Assembly (NCBI RefSeq): GCF_037031285.1
Contig: NZ_JAYEZO010000001.1
Span: 1,612,001 to 1,676,000 of the forward strand
DNA length: 64,000 bases
Direction: 5' to 3'
Origin: Halobellus sp. LT62
GTDB taxonomy: Archaea > Halobacteriota > Halobacteria > Halobacteriales > Haloferacaceae
The position numbers were made by a program, and so were the translations under genes. Positions 35,153 through 44,177 of the stretch are shown in pieces. Every line of letters begins with the position of its first letter. The stretch's first letter is position 1. The notes below the pieces were generated by a model that saw only the letters and a program-made list of their open reading frames with translations, made no database searches and was not told where the DNA came from.

Positions 35153-35338
35153 GACGCTCCCCTTTCAATTGATGTACGTTCTGGCGACTTTGCCGAAGTG
35201 CGCTTCATTCTTCACATCGTCAGCCGATATGGCAACACTGAAACACGCTATCGGAATACGCTGTGGTCGAGTTCCCGTGTCGAGGCATTGCTAGTCAGTA
35301 CGTTGGCAGGTCGGAACGGAACGGTAGTGAGTGTGGAG
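35153..35338. other. Convergent gap after nirK
   Basis: Short gap between nirK and the convergent TPP-enzyme gene. I see no gene and no clear terminator. Confidence 0.4.
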
Positions 35339-36925
35339 TTACTCAAGCGGAATCTCGACGAGAGACATCTCATCTGTCGCGAGCGCATCCCGCAACGCCT
35401 CCTCGAGTTCGTCCCATTCTCCGGGGCGATACCCCTCGATACCGAAGCTCTCGGCGAGCGTCATGAAGTCCGGATTCGTGAGTCCCGTTCCGAACGATTC
35501 GCCGCGATGAGCGCGCTGCTTCTCGGATATCAGCCCGTAATCGTCGTCGGTAAAGAGGAGGATCGTGTAGCCACACCCCACCCGCGTCGCGGTCTCGATC
35601 TCGGCAGCGTTCATCAGGAACCCGCCGTCGCCGGTCGCTGCTACCACCTCCGCGTCGACCGCGAGATCCGCCGCGATCCCGCCCGGAACCGAGATTCCCA
35701 TCGACGCCAAGCCGTTCGAGATAATGCACGTGTTGGGTTCGTAGGTGAGGAAGTTCTGTGCGATCTGCATCTTGTGGCTTCCGACGTCGGAAATCAGGAC
35801 GTCTTCAGCGCCCATGACGTCCCGTAACACTGGCAGTACCGTCCGGACGGTGAACGGATCCTCCCCCGATGGGTCGGCGGCGACGTCGTCGAGGATGTGT
35901 TTTCGTAAATCGCTGTACCACGTCTCGTCGAACTGCGTCTCGCTTTCGCCCATCCGTTCCGTGAGGTTCCCGAGTGCTGCCGAAAGATCGCAGATGAGTT
36001 CGAGGTTCGGGTTGTACGCATCGTACACCTCTGCCGGTTCACTGTCGATGTGCACGATAACGGTGTCCGTGCCTTTGTTCCAGCCGGCTGGATCGTGTTC
36101 GGCGATGTCGTAGCCGACGGTGAGGATGAGGTCGGCCATTTCGATCGCGTCCGAGGCCTCCTGATGGTCGCCGGAATCGAGAGTCAACAACGACTGTGGC
36201 GAGCGGTCCGAGACCGTTCCCTTTCCCATATACGTGGAAGCGACGGGGATGCCAGTCGTCTCAACGAACTCGCGGAGCCGTGCCGCGGCGTCCGTCCGTA
36301 CCGCTCCGTTCCCCGCGATAATCAGCGGCCGGTCGGCTTCTTCGAGGAATGCATGGGTTCGTTGAAGCAGTTCCGAGTCCGGCGATGCGAGCCGGACACG
36401 CTCACGAGGATCCATTGGGGTGGTGTCAGTCTCCGAGCCGGCGACGTCCTCGGGGAATTCGAGATGGGTCGCGCCGGGTTTCTCGTATTCGGCGACCTTG
36501 AACGCCTTCCGGATGGATTCGCTGATGATGTCGGGATCGTTGAGCTGCGTGTTCCACTTCGTGATCGGGCCGAACATACCGACGATGTCGAGTGCTTGGT
36601 GGCTCTCCTTGTGCAGACGCTCCAATCCACCCTGTCCCGTGATCGCGACGAGAGGAGCTTTATCCAAGTTCGCGTCCGCGACGCCTGTCACGAGATTCGT
36701 CGCACCGGGGCCGAGCGTCCCGAGACAGACGCCCGCGTCGCCAGTGAGTCGCCCGTGAACGTTGGCCATAAACGCTGCTCCCTGCTCGTGTCGGACCGGA
36801 ACGAACGTGATTTTGGAGTCCCGAAGCGAGAAGAGCAGATCCTCGGTCTCTTCTCCAGGAACACCGAACACGTACTCGACGCCTTCGCCCTCGAGACAGC
36901 GCACGAGCAGATCCGATGCGTTCAT
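35339..36925 (-). CDS. Acetolactate synthase-like TPP-dependent enzyme
   Basis: 528 residues with the three-domain TPP-enzyme layout. The pyrimidine domain has FGVPGEETEDLLF with the catalytic Glu in VRHEQGAAFMANVHGRLTG, and GTLGPGATNLVTG. The central domain lies at about 190-330. The pyrophosphate domain has the Mg-binding GDGGFLMNAAE. It is closest in wording to catabolic acetolactate synthase (AlsS), which joins two pyruvates, but no small subunit is nearby. The ATG overlaps the stop of the aldehyde dehydrogenase gene (ATGA), so the pair is an operon. An alternative reading is a 2-oxoacid decarboxylase whose aldehyde product the dehydrogenase oxidises. Confidence 0.85.
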   Translation of the reverse strand: MNASDLLVRCLEGEGVEYVFGVPGEETEDLLFSLRDSKITFVPVRHEQGAAFMANVHGRLTGDAGVCLGTLGPGATNLVTGVADANLDKAPLVAITGQGGLERLHKESHQALDIVGMFGPITKWNTQLNDPDIISESIRKAFKVAEYEKPGATHLEFPEDVAGSETDTTPMDPRERVRLASPDSELLQRTHAFLEEADRPLIIAGNGAVRTDAAARLREFVETTGIPVASTYMGKGTVSDRSPQSLLTLDSGDHQEASDAIEMADLILTVGYDIAEHDPAGWNKGTDTVIVHIDSEPAEVYDAYNPNLELICDLSAALGNLTERMGESETQFDETWYSDLRKHILDDVAADPSGEDPFTVRTVLPVLRDVMGAEDVLISDVGSHKMQIAQNFLTYEPNTCIISNGLASMGISVPGGIAADLAVDAEVVAATGDGGFLMNAAEIETATRVGCGYTILLFTDDDYGLISEKQRAHRGESFGTGLTNPDFMTLAESFGIEGYRPGEWDELEEALRDALATDEMSLVEIPLE

Positions 36926-38322
36926 TCGGTCGGCACCTCGTCTTCGTCACTCTGTTTTGGCTGCTGGAGCCAGACTGTCTTTCGATTGACGAACTCCTTG
37001 ATACCGGCTTCGGAGAGTTCACGGCCGTAGCCGGATTCCTTCACACCGCCGAACGGGACCCGCGGATCGGACTTCACCAGTTCGTTGATGTATGTGCAGC
37101 CAGCGTCGATACGGCTGGCTACCCGCTCGCCGCGCTCGAGATCGTCCGTCCAGATGCTTGCTCCGAGACCGAACGCCGTGTCGTTCGCTTTCTCGATAGC
37201 TGCCTCCTCGTCGGGAACTCGGTAGACGGCTGCCACGGGGCCGAACACCTCCTCGGCGTCGACGGGACATCCCTCTGGAACGTCTACGAGCACCGTTGGC
37301 GGATAGTACGCCCCGTCGCGGTCGAGTGGCTCACCGCCCGTGAGCACCGTCGCGCCGGCGTCGACGCTCTCAGTCACCTGTTCGTGAACCCCTTCCATAA
37401 GGTCCTGTCGCGCCTGCGGTCCGACGTCCGTGTCGTGGTCCGTCGGGTCGCCAACGGTGAACGACTCGACTTCCCCGACGAACCGCTCGATGAACGACTC
37501 GTAGACGGCGTCGTGGACGACGAATCGCTTGGCAGCGATACACGATTGGCCGCCGTTCAGGTTCCGCGCCCAAGCGGCGGTCGTCGCGGCAGTTCCGACG
37601 TCCGCGTCGTCGAGGACGACGTACGGGTCACTCCCGCCGAGTTCGAGGACGGTCTTCTTGAGATTCTCGCCGGCCGTGCCGGCGATCGCTCGCCCCGCCG
37701 AGCTGCTCCCAGTCAGTGTCGCCGCTTTGATGCGTGGATCCGAGAGGACCGCGTCGACGCGATCCGACGGGATCAGCAGTGTCTGGAACGCACCGTCGGG
37801 AAACCCGGCGTCGCGGAACACGTCTTCGATAGCGAGTGCGCACCCCGGCACGTTCGAGGCGTGTTTGAGAAGCCCGACGTTCCCCGCAGCTACGTAGGGG
37901 GCCGCGAATCGAAACACCTGCCAGAACGGGAAGTTCCACGGCATAACTGCGAGTACGGGCCCGAGCGGTTCGTGGACCGTCTTCACGGTCGAGCCCGGCG
38001 GACTCGGATGCTGTTCGGCCTGTAGATAGCGTCCCGCGTGCTCAGCGTAGTGATCACAGACCCACGCACACTTCTCGATTTCGGCCTCGGCCTGAGCGAT
38101 GGGTTTGCCCATCTCGCGGGTCATCAGTTCCGCGTACTCGGCCGTCCGGTCACGAAGCAACGTAGCCACCTCCGCGAGTTTCGTTTCCCGTTCCGCCACG
38201 GACCAGTCTCGGAACACCTCGAACGTCGATTCGGCCCTTGAAAGCCGGTCTTTGACCTCCCTGTCGTCGTGTTCGTCGTATGTTTCCACCGTCTCGCCGG
38301 TTGCGGGATTGGTTCTTTCCAT
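36922..38322 (-). CDS. NAD(P)-dependent aldehyde dehydrogenase (succinate-semialdehyde type)
   Basis: 466 residues. Markers: MPWNFPFWQVFRFAAP (N-terminal cofactor region), the Glu of the active site in LELGGSDPYVVL, the nucleophilic Cys in GGQSCIAAKRFVV, and EVFGPVAAVYRV. Length and motifs fit the GabD branch. It oxidises a semialdehyde to the acid in the cytoplasm. It is the first gene of the operon with the TPP enzyme. A 7-bp dyad at 38364-38384, 41 bp upstream of the ATG, may be its operator. Confidence 0.9.
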   Translation of the reverse strand: MERTNPATGETVETYDEHDDREVKDRLSRAESTFEVFRDWSVAERETKLAEVATLLRDRTAEYAELMTREMGKPIAQAEAEIEKCAWVCDHYAEHAGRYLQAEQHPSPPGSTVKTVHEPLGPVLAVMPWNFPFWQVFRFAAPYVAAGNVGLLKHASNVPGCALAIEDVFRDAGFPDGAFQTLLIPSDRVDAVLSDPRIKAATLTGSSSAGRAIAGTAGENLKKTVLELGGSDPYVVLDDADVGTAATTAAWARNLNGGQSCIAAKRFVVHDAVYESFIERFVGEVESFTVGDPTDHDTDVGPQARQDLMEGVHEQVTESVDAGATVLTGGEPLDRDGAYYPPTVLVDVPEGCPVDAEEVFGPVAAVYRVPDEEAAIEKANDTAFGLGASIWTDDLERGERVASRIDAGCTYINELVKSDPRVPFGGVKESGYGRELSEAGIKEFVNRKTVWLQQPKQSDEDEVPTE

Positions 38323-38788
38323 TAGTGTGTCAGCTCTGTGTTGCTGTTTTTTGAGTGGCTATCGGGTGACAGTCTCCGTCACCCTTCGACGCGGCACATC
38401 CCATCCACAGATCGGGACAGGCGAGTCTCACTACGTTCTGGGCCGTCCGTCGCCACCTCGATCTCTCGGCGCTCCGCAAACCCGTCAGTGTCTGTTACAA
38501 CTCCTCATACTACGTCACGAACTCACTTGAATACCGGCGCTACTCCCCGGGGCAGTGTTCAGATGCAACACCGCGTGGCCGAGCGTCCGTAATCGCGGAA
38601 AAAACGCTTTTAGACGGGGCTCTCAAACCATACAGAGACTCATCGATGCGCGCGTTGTGCGCCCAGTCGATGGGTCGGAACTCGCGGCGCTGGATCAGTG
38701 ATCTATCGGCTTCCTCACGTAACTTGCCGCGCAATCACGCCACAATATCGAGCCAAAGGTACTTTTGTTCAAGAAACCGAGGTGTACT
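38323..38788. other. Intergenic region with gene debris
   Basis: About 465 bp. It holds the dyad upstream of the aldehyde dehydrogenase gene, and near 38650-38695 a short stretch reading RVVRPVDGSELAALDQ followed by a stop, reminiscent of a universal stress protein N-terminus. That relic is too short to call. The truncated DUF2071 gene follows, so this looks like a site of past deletions. Confidence 0.4.
38364..38384. promoter_or_regulatory. Dyad upstream of aldehyde dehydrogenase operon
   Basis: GGGTGAC-AGTCTCC-GTCACCC, a perfect 7-bp inverted repeat with a 7-base spacer, 41 bp before ATG 38322. A regulator binding site in the promoter region is likely; the regulator is unknown. Confidence 0.5.
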
Positions 38789-38965
38789 ATGGTCCCGCTG
38801 GAGATGGGTTGGCGGCAGCTGTTGTTCGAGAACTGGCCGGTCGATCCGGACCTGCTGGACGCGCATCTCCCGCCCGCGCTGGAACCCGACGAGTTCGACG
38901 GCTCGGCGTGGCTGTCGGTGGTTCCGTTCACGAACGTCGCCGTCAGACCGAACGGGGGATCCTGA
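38789..38965 (+). pseudogene. Truncated DUF2071 (YqjF-like) gene
   Basis: 58 codons reading MGWRQLLFENWPVDPDLLDAHLP ... FDGSAWLSVVPF in parts, the typical first quarter of DUF2071 proteins, which are about 230-250 residues long. The frame then stops, and the DCC-family gene begins two bases later (ATG 38967). The remaining three quarters are missing, so it is a deletion remnant, though it may still be translated ahead of the DCC gene. Confidence 0.8.
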
Positions 38966-38966
38966 G

Positions 38967-39485
38967 ATGTCCGGAACCGATCCCGGCGTCGACCGCGACG
39001 GAGACGGCGATGACGGCGACAGCGGCAATGATGGCGACGCCGGCAACGACGGCGACGACGGAGCGCCGGGGCAGATATCCGAGGTTCCCGAAGGACCCGT
39101 GATCCTCTTCGACGGCGTCTGCAACCTCTGTAACGGCGTCGTGAGCTTTCTGATTCCTCGCGACCCCGAGGGTCGGCTCCGGTTCGCACCGCTGCAGTCG
39201 GAAGCCGGCCGCGCGCTGCTCGCCCGCCACGACCTCCCCGCCGAGGATCTCGAAACCGTCGTGCTCGTCGAGGGTGATCGGGCGCACACGAAATCCGACG
39301 CCGCGATCCGCGTCGCGGAGCTACTCGGGTGGCCGTATCGACTTCTCGCGTTGGGGTGGGTCGTCCCCCGCGGCGTTCGCGACGGAATGTACGGTTTCGT
39401 CGCCGAGAACCGCTACGAGTGGTTCGGCCGGAAAGAGCAGTGTATGGTCCCCGACGAGGACGTCAGCGACAGGTTCCTCGGTTAA
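38967..39485 (+). CDS. DCC-family thiol-disulfide oxidoreductase-like protein (DUF393)
   Basis: 172 residues. After an N-terminal low-complexity stretch of Asp, Gly and Asn (about 7-34) comes the DCC motif DGVCNLCNGVVSF (about 49-61), then FAPLQSEAGRALL and the C-terminal RYEWFGRKEQCMVPDEDV typical of this family. The CxxC pair implies redox chemistry. The low-complexity start is odd and may have been created when the upstream DUF2071 gene was truncated, as the two now lie two bases apart. Its stop codon overlaps the convergent cupin gene. Confidence 0.85.
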   Translation: MSGTDPGVDRDGDGDDGDSGNDGDAGNDGDDGAPGQISEVPEGPVILFDGVCNLCNGVVSFLIPRDPEGRLRFAPLQSEAGRALLARHDLPAEDLETVVLVEGDRAHTKSDAAIRVAELLGWPYRLLALGWVVPRGVRDGMYGFVAENRYEWFGRKEQCMVPDEDVSDRFLG

Positions 39486-39787
39486 TCGTCGACGCGTCTG
39501 GCGGGGGCGAGAAGAACTGTACTGGGCATTCTCGCGATCGGTGAGATCTCGCGCTCGCCCTCGAAGCGGGCGACGTCACCCGCTCGCAGCGAGTGCGTCT
39601 CGTCGTCGATGTCGAGGTCGACCGCGCCGTCGACAAGGTAGAACACGATGTCCCGACCGGAATGTCTGTGTGGTTCGATCCGCTCGTCGGCGTCGAGCGA
39701 GAGCCGGACGGTCTTCGGATCTTCATTCGAAAAGACGGCGGCGTGCGGTTCGGCTTCGAGCGCGGGGAGGGTTTCGACGGTCGCCAT
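39482..39787 (-). CDS. Small cupin-domain protein
   Basis: 101 residues from ATG 39787; upstream codons in the same frame are Trp/Arg-rich and unlikely. One cupin barrel: motif 1 reads IEPHRHSGRDIVFYLVDG with metal-type His residues, motif 2 LRAGDVARFEG lacks the usual His. Function unknown; small cupins bind metals, sugars or hydroxyacids. It is convergent with the DCC gene, overlapping by four bases, and follows the copper ATPase gene on the same strand. Confidence 0.75.
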   Translation of the reverse strand: MATVETLPALEAEPHAAVFSNEDPKTVRLSLDADERIEPHRHSGRDIVFYLVDGAVDLDIDDETHSLRAGDVARFEGEREISPIARMPSTVLLAPARRVDD

Positions 39788-39904
39788 AGTCGGACCGAGG
39801 GCGGCCAGCGGCCCATTCTCCCCTGTCCACCAAATAAAGGTTCGAAGTTCCCGCGGGATTCCCGCCAAGTAGTGTCGAACACCGACTCTGAGCGCCAGAG
39901 ACAC

Positions 39905-42085
39905 TCAGTCTGCGGCCTGAGCGTCAGTAGGTGGTGCTACTCCTGGGAGGTTTGGGAGCGACAGATCGACGCGCCGGAGCAGTTGTGCGTTGATTGCGAC
40001 GATCACCGTACTCAGCGACATCAGCAGCGCACCCACAGCGGGCGACAGCAGAATCCCGATCGGAGCGAGGACGCCCGCTGCCAACGGAATCGCGAAGACG
40101 TTGTAGCCGGCGGCCCAGACGATGTTCTCCTGCATTTTCCGGTAGCTCGCCTTGCTTAGCTTGACGAGGCGGACGACGTCTATGGGGTTGTTCTGCACGA
40201 GGATGACGTCTGCGGACTGGACGGCAACGTCGGTTCCGCTTCCAATGGCGATCCCCACGTCGGCTCGCGTGAGTGCAGGTGCATCGTTCACGCCGTCGCC
40301 GACCATCCCCACGAGCTTCCCCTGATCTTGGAGTTCCTGAACTTTCACGTCCTTGTCCTCCGGGAGGACCTCCGCGAACACCGTGTCGATGCCGAGTTCG
40401 TCGGCAACGGCGTTTGCGACGTCTTGGGAGTCACCGGTCAGCATCGCTACCTCTATGCCGAGGTCGTGGAGGGCGTCGACAACGCGGTAACTCTCCTCGC
40501 GGATTACGTCGGCCATAGCGAAAGCGGCAATCAACTCTCCCTCGCGGACGAGATACACGACTGTCTGTGCGTTCTGGCCGGCCTCGTCAGCAAAGTGTTC
40601 GAGGTGAGAAGGAACGTCGCTATCGAGCTGGGTCAGCAGATTTGGCCCGCCGACGTGCACCTCTTCCCCGTCGACGTTTGCTCGGACCCCCCTTCCCTTG
40701 ATCGCCTCGAAATCGAGCGCGTCAGGGACGCTGATATTTCGATCGGCAGCAGCCTCGCGGACGGCACGCGCAATCATGTGCTCTGAATCGCTTTCGACAG
40801 CTGCCGCCAGTGCCAGCGCGTCGTCTTCGTCTACGCTGTCGACGGTCGTCATATCGACGACGCCCTGTTCGCCTTCGGTGAGCGTTCCCGTCTTGTCGAA
40901 GATGATAGTGTCAAGCTTCCGTGCCTCCTCCATCGCGATCCGGTCGCGGACCAGCATCCCGTTGCGAGCTGCCAGCGACGTGTTGATCGCGACTACCAGC
41001 GGAATAGCGAGCCCGAGGGCGTGCGGGCAGGCGATGACGAGCACCGTGACGACACGCTCGATGACCGTCGCTTCGAACGTCGTGGCGACAGTCCAAGCGA
41101 CCGCAGTCACGGCGGCGGCTCCGACGGCGACGTAGAACAACCAGCCAGCCGCTCGGTCGGCAAGGACCTGCGTTCGGGATTTGCTTTGCTGGGCCTCCTC
41201 GACGAGGCGCATAATGCCGGCGAGGGTCGTTTCCCCACCCGTCGCACCGACTCGAACCCGAAGGCTCCCGTCGCCGTTGATCGTCCCGGCGATAACTTCG
41301 TCGCCGGATTCCTTCGAAACCGGCTTCGATTCACCCGTGATCATCGATTCATTGACGTCCGAGTCCCCGTCCTCGACGACGCCGTCGGCGGGCACGCTCG
41401 CACCCGGCCGGACGAGCACGAGATCGCCTTCCGCGAGTTCGTTCACTGGGACTTCCTCGGTATCGCCAGCGTCGGTAATGCGTTCGGCTGTGTCGGGCAT
41501 CAGCTTCGCCAGTTCGTCCAAGGCACTGGAGGCCCGTCGCACTGACCGCATTTCGATCCAGTGGCCCAGCAGCATAACGTCGATCAGCGTCACGAGCTCC
41601 CAGAAGAACGCCGACTCCGTCGGGAAGAACACGCTCGCGAGGCTGTAGATGAACGCGACCGTGATCGCCATCGAGATGAGCGTCATCATCCCCGGCGCAC
41701 GGTCTTTCAGCTCCGGCACCGCCATCCGGAGGAACGGAATTCCACCATATGCGAAGACGACTACCGCGAAGACGGGATTGATCCATTCGCTACCCGGGAA
41801 CGCCGGGACGGAGAATCCGAGCCACCCCTGAAGCGTTTCGCTGTAGAGAAGAACGGGAATCGACAGGAGCGTCGAGACGAAGAACCGTCGGCGGAACATC
41901 TGCTCGTGGCCCTCGTGCATCCCGCCGTGTCCCTCCTCTTCGCGGAGCTGCTGCGGACCTGCCTCGTCTTCGAGTAGCGCTCGTTCCGACTCCGGCTCAC
42001 TGTGAGAGACATTATGCTTACCTTGACCCTCTCTATGACGATGACGGTCCGAGTCGGTACTCGAATTGTTTGACTGATCGTCCAT
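39905..42085 (-). CDS. copB: Copper-transporting P1B-type ATPase, CopB class
   Basis: 726 residues. The N-terminal tail is His-rich ([30 protein letters not shown]) and lacks CxxC domains. The membrane metal site is CPH ([12 protein letters not shown]) rather than CPC, the hallmark of CopB (P1B-3) pumps that export Cu. Other motifs: [13 protein letters not shown] with the phosphorylated Asp, TGES, HP-loop-like [13 protein letters not shown], and [20 protein letters not shown]. It is an inner-membrane exporter. The nearby copper enzymes of denitrification would raise copper traffic, but no shared promoter box is seen. Confidence 0.93.
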   Translation of the reverse strand: MDDQSNNSSTDSDRHRHREGQGKHNVSHSEPESERALLEDEAGPQQLREEEGHGGMHEGHEQMFRRRFFVSTLLSIPVLLYSETLQGWLGFSVPAFPGSEWINPVFAVVVFAYGGIPFLRMAVPELKDRAPGMMTLISMAITVAFIYSLASVFFPTESAFFWELVTLIDVMLLGHWIEMRSVRRASSALDELAKLMPDTAERITDAGDTEEVPVNELAEGDLVLVRPGASVPADGVVEDGDSDVNESMITGESKPVSKESGDEVIAGTINGDGSLRVRVGATGGETTLAGIMRLVEEAQQSKSRTQVLADRAAGWLFYVAVGAAAVTAVAWTVATTFEATVIERVVTVLVIACPHALGLAIPLVVAINTSLAARNGMLVRDRIAMEEARKLDTIIFDKTGTLTEGEQGVVDMTTVDSVDEDDALALAAAVESDSEHMIARAVREAAADRNISVPDALDFEAIKGRGVRANVDGEEVHVGGPNLLTQLDSDVPSHLEHFADEAGQNAQTVVYLVREGELIAAFAMADVIREESYRVVDALHDLGIEVAMLTGDSQDVANAVADELGIDTVFAEVLPEDKDVKVQELQDQGKLVGMVGDGVNDAPALTRADVGIAIGSGTDVAVQSADVILVQNNPIDVVRLVKLSKASYRKMQENIVWAAGYNVFAIPLAAGVLAPIGILLSPAVGALLMSLSTVIVAINAQLLRRVDLSLPNLPGVAPPTDAQAAD

Positions 42086-42137
42086 TATCGACCACTTGCA
42101 TCTGTATACGCTTCAACAGGAGGGTCGATCTAACGGT

Positions 42138-42308
42138 ACTGTTTAGTTAGGAGTGAAACCAGCGTGAACGGTACAGAGAAGACTGTGGAAGCCCCCGCGG
42201 TCCCTTCTATTCCCGATGGACGCGAAGCGTCCATCGACGTCCCGCTCGTTTCACTCGTGGGACTCCCACCCGCCAGCGGTTTTCCGGCCGCAATCGCGTA
42301 ACTAAACA
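42138..42308. repeat. Inverted-repeat-bounded element, copy B
   Basis: 171 bp bounded by ACTGTTTAGTTA and TAACTAAACA. Its inner ends GAAGACTGTGGAAGCCCCCG and CAGCGGTTTTCCGGCC match copy A at 1021-1200, while the middle differs and holds its own hairpin (GATGGACGC-GAA-GCGTCCATC). It lies upstream of the copper ATPase gene. No coding capacity. Confidence 0.75.
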
Positions 42309-42430
42309 CGACCGACCGAGTATGGCGAATCGTTGGGGATGGCGGGCGTGGTTGCGTTCTGCGATTCAAGGATACGTCACGGCAGAGCCGATCTCGGGGC
42401 GACGAAATCAGACTCGTCTGGTGGGAGACT

Positions 42431-43447
42431 CTAGAACGTGGACGCCAGCGAGAACGAGTCGGCCGTGGACGTCTCGGAGTTGTTCGAGGATTCCGTTGTA
42501 TTGGTGGTCGTCGAATTCGAGGTTGCCGTCTGTTCGGCGGGATGCCCCGTCTCGGCCGTGACCGTTCCGCTCGTCAGTTCAGCGAGCGGGGCGCGAATCG
42601 CGTAACTCGGCGTCTCGATCTGGATTGTACTCTGCGCGTCCACCTGTACAAACTTGAGTTCGAGCGTGTAAGACCCGTCGTCGTTGATCTCGGCAGCTTC
42701 AATCTGATCGGTGGGCGGGTGGAACGCCCAAACGGTCTCGCTGGCGTCTGACTCGTCCGTCCGTCCCTCGATCGTCCGGACCGTGTACTCGCGGTTGGTG
42801 TCGTCGCCCGCGAGCGGGTAGTTCCGATCCAACCACGCCTGAAACCCCTCATCGATAGCGTACACGTCCTCGAATCCGTTGGTGAGTAGTGTCGCTGCGC
42901 GAAGCGATGAGAGGTGATGCGGGCAGTGGCAGTAGGTCACGACACGGTCCGACGTGTCCCAGTCGTTCGCCGGGTCCATCCGTCGACCGTCAGGTGCCGG
43001 GCTGAGGACCGCTCCGAAGATGTGCGAAACGTCGTATCCAGTCTCGCTTCGGGCGTCGACGAAGCGCGCCTCGCCTCGCGCATACCAGTAGTATGCGTCT
43101 TCGATCGGGATGAGCGGGACTTCGATCGTCTCACCGTCGATATCTCGTCGCAGGACGTCGTAGGAACTCGTGTCGATGTCGCGTTCTTCGGGCACCGTGT
43201 CGAACTCGGGCGGATACCCGTCGTCGGGGGCGGAGTCAGTCGGTAGGTCGTCGCCATCGCGGGGGCCCTTCATTCGGTTTTCAGGCACGGACGTCGCTGT
43301 CTCCGTCGACGACGATGTCGTCGTTTCGTTCGACGTGGTTGTCGATCCCGAAGGCGTGCTGTTCGAACAGCCGGCGAGGCCGGCGATGGTGGCTACACCG
43401 CTCAGCTGGAGGAACCGTCGGCGACTTGAATGTCGTTGCGTCATCAC
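42431..43447 (-). CDS. Tat-exported rhodanese-domain lipoprotein
   Basis: 338 residues. The signal SRRRFLQLSGVATIAG ends in the lipobox LAGC, then a Ser/Thr-rich linker. One rhodanese domain (about 105-215) has RFVDARSETGYDVSHIFGAV and the active-site loop TYCHCPHHLSSLRAA with its catalytic Cys. A C-terminal beta-rich part and a Ser/Thr/Asn tail follow (about 300-338). Rhodaneses move sulfane sulfur; an anchored extracellular one might serve sulfur or metal-centre chemistry. The promoter shows the 18-bp element also found in the glycosylation locus. Confidence 0.85.
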   Translation of the reverse strand: MMTQRHSSRRRFLQLSGVATIAGLAGCSNSTPSGSTTTSNETTTSSSTETATSVPENRMKGPRDGDDLPTDSAPDDGYPPEFDTVPEERDIDTSSYDVLRRDIDGETIEVPLIPIEDAYYWYARGEARFVDARSETGYDVSHIFGAVLSPAPDGRRMDPANDWDTSDRVVTYCHCPHHLSSLRAATLLTNGFEDVYAIDEGFQAWLDRNYPLAGDDTNREYTVRTIEGRTDESDASETVWAFHPPTDQIEAAEINDDGSYTLELKFVQVDAQSTIQIETPSYAIRAPLAELTSGTVTAETGHPAEQTATSNSTTTNTTESSNNSETSTADSFSLASTF

Positions 43448-43471
43448 CGATCCGTAGTCGGCATCAGGTGT

Positions 43472-43489
43472 TTATTATATGCGGAGTAA
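43472..43489 (-). promoter_or_regulatory. TTAY-N7-ATARTAA promoter element, rhodanese gene
   Basis: Minus strand TTACTCCGCATATAATAA, 24 nt before ATG 43447. The ATAATAA part is at TATA-box distance and TTAC lies one helical turn further out. Confidence 0.6.
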
Positions 43490-43583
43490 GCGGTTTCTGG
43501 AGTGATTCGACCGTCGGACCGATCGATTCGACGGTGTACTCGGCCCGTTCAGCTGTTACACCGGCTCTCGGGTGGACCGCGTA

Positions 43584-43889
43584 TCACCCTCCTAACCGAT
43601 CAGAGTTGGTCCCGGCGACGTAGCGTCGCTCCCAATATCGGCGATCCCGGAGCGCCTCACGCCCCGCGTCCGTGAGTGAGTACTCGTTCGTTCGCCCGTT
43701 TTTGCTCCCCTTCTCGACGTACCCGTATTCGACGAGTTGATTCAGATTCGTGTACACACGCCCCGCGAGCAAGTTGCGTCCCTGCGTTTCTTCGAGCTCC
43801 GTTTTGATAGTCTGTCCGGAAGTCTCGCTCATCCCTCGCACGACGAAAAGGAGATCGCGCTGAATAGCGGTCAATTGGTGAACCTCCAT
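43584..43889 (-). CDS. PadR-family transcriptional regulator
   Basis: 101 residues from ATG 43889; the extension to 43961 is not PadR-like. Winged helix with LTAIQRDLLFVVRGM, the GRVYTNLNQLVEYGYVEKGSKNGRTNEYSLTDAGREAL core typical of haloarchaeal PadR proteins, and no C-terminal dimer helix beyond a short tail. It stands between the rhodanese gene and the start of the glycosylation locus; its targets are unknown. Confidence 0.88.
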   Translation of the reverse strand: MEVHQLTAIQRDLLFVVRGMSETSGQTIKTELEETQGRNLLAGRVYTNLNQLVEYGYVEKGSKNGRTNEYSLTDAGREALRDRRYWERRYVAGTNSDRLGG

Positions 43890-44132
43890 AGTCGTACAGA
43901 AGGATATCATCCCACATGAACTGCTGCGATAGTTGCTAAAATAAACACTCCCTAGTGTCACAGGAGGTCCGGCCGGCGCGAGCTTCCAGTCGCTTCGTCT
44001 GGTGTTACGATCCTCCTAACCGGTGAAACCCTCGTGGAGCGGAAACTCCAGCCGGTGAGGTGAGCGCTCCCTCTCGAACGGGGAGTGTCGGCCGTGGATA
44101 TCCGACGGTGCAGCGATGCGTGCCGCCGTTGC

Positions 44133-44150
44133 TTATCCCTCCCATAGTAA
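44133..44150 (+). promoter_or_regulatory. TTAY-N7-ATARTAA promoter element, phosphohexomutase gene
   Basis: TTATCCCTCCCATAGTAA, 27 nt before ATG 44178; the right half takes the TATA position. Confidence 0.65.
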
Positions 44151-44177
44151 GGAGTCGGGCGTTCCTCCGAAGAGCGT

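Noticed and set aside
38646-38695. Universal stress protein start (RVVRPVDGSELAALDQ)
   Set aside because: Only about 16 residues before a stop; similarity may be chance, so it is mentioned only as possible debris.
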